The notes below the pieces were generated by a model. It was not told the DNA's origin. It made no database searches and saw only the letters and a list, made by a program, of their open reading frames with translations. This document shows positions 5,699 through 7,403 of a stretch of 7,403 bases of DNA, one piece after another (position 1 is the stretch's first letter; each line of letters opens with the position of its first letter). The stretch comes from CALWRM01 sp050309765 (GTDB lineage: Bacteria; Bacillota; Clostridia; Christensenellales; UBA1750): contig JBNRMU010000166.1 of NCBI GenBank assembly GCA_050309765.1, positions 1 to 7,403 of the forward strand. The letters run 5' to 3'. A program made the position numbers and the translations under genes.

Positions 5699-5728
5699 AC
5701 ATAAAGCGAGAAAAACAAGGAAAGACTA
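5699..5728 (+). promoter_or_regulatory. Candidate sigma-F promoter of sigG
   Basis: GGAAAGACTA (5719-5728) matches the sigma-F -10 consensus GGHHANAHTR at every position. ACATA (5699-5703), 15 bp upstream, matches the -35 consensus GCATR in 4 of 5 positions with the expected spacing. sigG is a known sigma-F target in B. subtilis. Transcription from about 5735 would give a leader of about 30 nt. Confidence 0.65.
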
Positions 5729-5765
5729 AGGGGGAGAAATCCATGTAGAGCCGGAGGATACACAA

Positions 5766-6539
5766 ATGGCACTGAACAAGGTCGAGATTTGTGGCGTGGA
5801 TACATCGAAGCTGCCGGTCTTAAAGCATGATCAGATGCTTCGTCTGTTCGATCGGATCCATCAAGGCGATGCATCTGCCCGCGAAGAGTTCATCAACGGG
5901 AATCTGCGCCTGGTGTTATCCGTTGTGCAGCGCTTTTCCGGCCGCGGCGAAAGCATGGACGACCTGTTCCAGGTAGGATGCATCGGCCTGATGAAGGCGA
6001 TTGATAATTTTGACACAAGCCTGGGCGTGCGGTTTTCGACCTATGCGGTGCCGATGATCATCGGCGAGATCCGCCGGTATCTGCGCGACAACAACGCCAT
6101 CCGCGTTTCCAGATCCCTGCGCGATACGGCCTACAAGGCCATGCAGACGCGAGATCAGCTGGCAAGTGAACTGGGCCGCGAACCAACGGTACAGGAAATC
6201 GCCGCAAGGCTGCAAATGAAGTCCGAAGATGTGGTGCTTGCCTTAGACGCCATTCAGGACCCGATCTCGCTGTTTGAACCCATCTTCAACGACGGAAGCG
6301 ATGCCCTGTACGTGATGGATCAGATACACGACGACAAGGACAACGACGAAAGCTGGCTGGACGGCATCGCCATCCGCGGCGCGATCGAACACCTGGGCGA
6401 GCGCGAACGCAAGATCGTCAAGATGCGTTTCTTCGAAGGCAAGACGCAGATGGAAGTTGCCGATGAGATCGGCATTTCACAGGCGCAGGTATCCAGGTTG
6501 GAGAAATCGGCCCTCAACCGAATGAAGAAGCAAATTTGA
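5766..6539 (+). CDS. sigG: RNA polymerase sporulation sigma factor, sigma-G
   Basis: A 257-residue sigma factor that drives late forespore genes, including those for spore DNA protection and germination. The N-terminal signature NKVEICGVDTSKLPVLK (4-20) is specific for sigma-G. Region 2 is at about 46-112 (NLRLVLSVVQRF, DDLFQVGCIGLMKAIDNFD, STYAVPMIIGEIRRYLRDNN), region 3 at about 113-165, and region 4 at about 208-255 with the helix-turn-helix VADEIGISQAQVSRLEK. Asn44 lines up with Asn45 of B. subtilis sigma-G, the residue reported to decide binding by the anti-sigma factor CsfB/Gin; sigma-F has Glu there, which supports sigma-G over sigma-F. The start is fixed by CCGGAGG (5751-5757), 8 nt away. 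It lies 86 bp after sigE with its own candidate sigma-F promoter and ends at a strong terminator. Confidence 0.97.
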   Translation: MALNKVEICGVDTSKLPVLKHDQMLRLFDRIHQGDASAREEFINGNLRLVLSVVQRFSGRGESMDDLFQVGCIGLMKAIDNFDTSLGVRFSTYAVPMIIGEIRRYLRDNNAIRVSRSLRDTAYKAMQTRDQLASELGREPTVQEIAARLQMKSEDVVLALDAIQDPISLFEPIFNDGSDALYVMDQIHDDKDNDESWLDGIAIRGAIEHLGERERKIVKMRFFEGKTQMEVADEIGISQAQVSRLEKSALNRMKKQI

Positions 6540-6551
6540 TCAAAACAACAG

Positions 6552-6588
6552 GGCCGGCGATGAAAATGGGTTCATCGCCGGTCTTTTT
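6552..6588 (+). terminator. Rho-independent terminator of sigG
   Basis: CCGGCGATGAA (6554-6564) and TTCATCGCCGG (6571-6581) form a perfect 11-bp stem, extended by a G-T and a G-C pair, with a 6-nt loop and followed by TTTTT (6584-6588). It lies 14 bp after the sigG stop codon and closes the spoIIG-sigG unit. Confidence 0.93.
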
Positions 6589-6602
6589 GAAAAATTCGAT
6601 GT

Positions 6603-6636
6603 ATTTATTCGTAAAAGTTGTCTTTTACGAATAAAT
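6603..6636. repeat. Perfect 15-bp AT-rich palindrome between convergent genes
   Basis: ATTTATTCGTAAAAG (6603-6617) and CTTTTACGAATAAAT (6622-6636) are perfect inverted copies around a 4-bp spacer. No T-run follows on either strand, so it is not a standard terminator, although as RNA it would form a stable 3' hairpin for the rnhA transcript, which ends 20 bp away. An operator-like site or a dispersed repeat is also possible. Confidence 0.7.
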
Positions 6637-6655
6637 CAATATCTCCTCCGGGAGC

Positions 6656-7114
6656 TCAGTTTTCGCCCTCACCCGATGCTCGGGCCTGTTTGATCGCGCC
6701 CGTGGCCAGTTCATCGCAGCGATTGTTGTATGGATTGTCGCTGTGGCCCTTGACCTTGATGAATTCGACCGCATGCTTTTTCGTGTACTGCAAAAGCGTT
6801 TGCCAAAGGTCCTGGTTCAACACCGGCTGCTTGTTGGCCGTTTGCCAGTTTTTGCGCTGCCAGTTATCCAGCCAGCCTTTTTCAAATGCGTTGACCAAAT
6901 AACTTGAATCCGAATACAGCTGCACCTGACAAGCTTCCTTTAAAACGGATAATCCTTCGATGGCCGCTTGCAATTCCATGCGGTTGTTGGTCGTTTCCGG
7001 TTCAAAGCCCGAAAGCTCCTTGCTGTGCTCGCCGTACAGCAGCACCACACCCCAGCCGCCCGGGCCCGGGTTGCCGGAACAGGCGCCGTCTGTATAGATC
7101 TGGACGCGCTTCAT
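6656..7114 (-). CDS. rnhA: Ribonuclease HI
   Basis: A 152-residue protein of the usual bacterial length that cuts the RNA strand of RNA-DNA hybrids (primer and R-loop removal), in the cytoplasm. The opening VQIYTDGACSGNPGPGGWG is diagnostic. The metal-binding catalytic residues are all present: Asp9, Glu47 (NNRMELQA), Asp69 (LYSDSSY) and Asp134 (NRCDELA), with His124 in the KVKGHSDN loop. The basic segment NWQRKNWQTANKQPV (84-98) is the substrate-binding handle of E. coli-type enzymes. Its ATG overlaps the proC stop codon as ATGA, with GGGAG a few bases upstream inside proC, so the two genes are probably translationally coupled. Confidence 0.96.
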   Translation of the reverse strand: MKRVQIYTDGACSGNPGPGGWGVVLLYGEHSKELSGFEPETTNNRMELQAAIEGLSVLKEACQVQLYSDSSYLVNAFEKGWLDNWQRKNWQTANKQPVLNQDLWQTLLQYTKKHAVEFIKVKGHSDNPYNNRCDELATGAIKQARASGEGEN

Positions 7115-7403
7115 TTCTTTTCTCCCAATTTACGGGATCGGTCGGCTGCAGCACGAACGGCGTCGTACACGGCCACCTTGAGGCCGCCCTTCTCCAGCGC
7201 GTACACGCCTTCTGCAGTTGTTCCTGCAGGGCTTGTTACTTGCGCGCGCAAACTTGCAGGATGGGTGTCGGACTGTAAAACCATTTTTGCGCTGCCAAGC
7301 ACCGTTTGCGCAGCAAGCTCTTTGGACATGGCAAACGAAAGCCCTTCGCGTACGCCCGCTTCGGTCAGGGCCTCGATCATCAGATATACGTAAGCCGGGC
7401 CGC
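7111..7403 (-). CDS. proC: Pyrroline-5-carboxylate reductase, C-terminal part
   Basis: The last 96 codons of a gene that begins beyond the right edge. ProC reduces 1-pyrroline-5-carboxylate to proline with NAD(P)H, the last step of proline synthesis, in the cytoplasm. The visible part is the helical dimerisation and active-site domain: GPAYVYLMIEALTEAGV at its start, LAAQTVLGSAKMVL in the middle, and the proline-binding loop TSPAGTTAEGV, where many family members have SPGGTT. The match to E. coli ProC runs to the C-terminus, so the gene is intact at this end. It is followed by rnhA with a 4-bp ATGA overlap. The nucleotide-binding domain and promoter lie outside the window. Confidence 0.93.
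   Translation of the reverse strand, partial: GPAYVYLMIEALTEAGVREGLSFAMSKELAAQTVLGSAKMVLQSDTHPASLRAQVTSPAGTTAEGVYALEKGGLKVAVYDAVRAAADRSRKLGEKK

Noticed and set aside
6618..7393. Plus-strand frames over rnhA and proC
   Set aside because: They are shadows of two well-recognised minus-strand genes and have no ribosome sites.

Overview
The window comes from an endospore-forming Firmicute, most likely a member of the Clostridia with a fairly GC-rich genome. This rests on a spoIIGA-sigE-sigG cluster, strong Shine-Dalgarno sites (AGGAGG type), sigma-A-like promoters and a tRNA gene with an encoded CCA end. The species cannot be named from the sequence alone.

Left part (1-3780). The minus strand carries the first 30 codons of a secreted or lipid-anchored protein behind a clear promoter, and then an FnlA/CapE-type UDP-GlcNAc 4,6-dehydratase/5-epimerase that stands alone, without its usual sugar-pathway partners. 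Divergent from the latter, across a 321-bp intergenic region with a promoter and a hairpin, is a cytoplasmic serine hydrolase of the class C beta-lactamase/family VIII esterase fold. It ends in a hairpin. Next comes a small membrane protein with a zinc ribbon at each end, ending in a textbook terminator.

Middle (3781-4221). A tRNA-Ala(GGC) gene on the minus strand has its own TTGACA promoter and a perfect rho-independent terminator. It converges on the zinc-ribbon gene, and three hairpins lie stacked between the two.

Sporulation cluster (4152-6588). spoIIGA, sigE and sigG lie head to tail. spoIIGA encodes the membrane aspartic protease that activates pro-sigma-E, and sigE (TTG start, short pro-sequence) lies 6 bp behind it. 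sigG follows after an 86-bp gap. Two stage-specific promoters can be proposed. One is a Spo0A-type sigma-A promoter with a 22-bp spacer before spoIIGA. The other is a near-consensus sigma-F promoter before sigG. Together they would reproduce the expected order: Spo0A~P turns on spoIIG in the predivisional cell, sigma-E acts in the mother cell, and sigma-F turns on sigG in the forespore. The sigG leader also holds a well-placed Shine-Dalgarno followed by a start codon directly abutting a stop codon, a possible translational brake.

Right end (6589-7403). After the sigG terminator and a perfect 15-bp AT-rich palindrome come two convergent minus-strand genes, proC (C-terminal part only) and rnhA, which overlap by ATGA and so are probably translationally coupled. 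No mobile element, CRISPR array or phage gene was seen.
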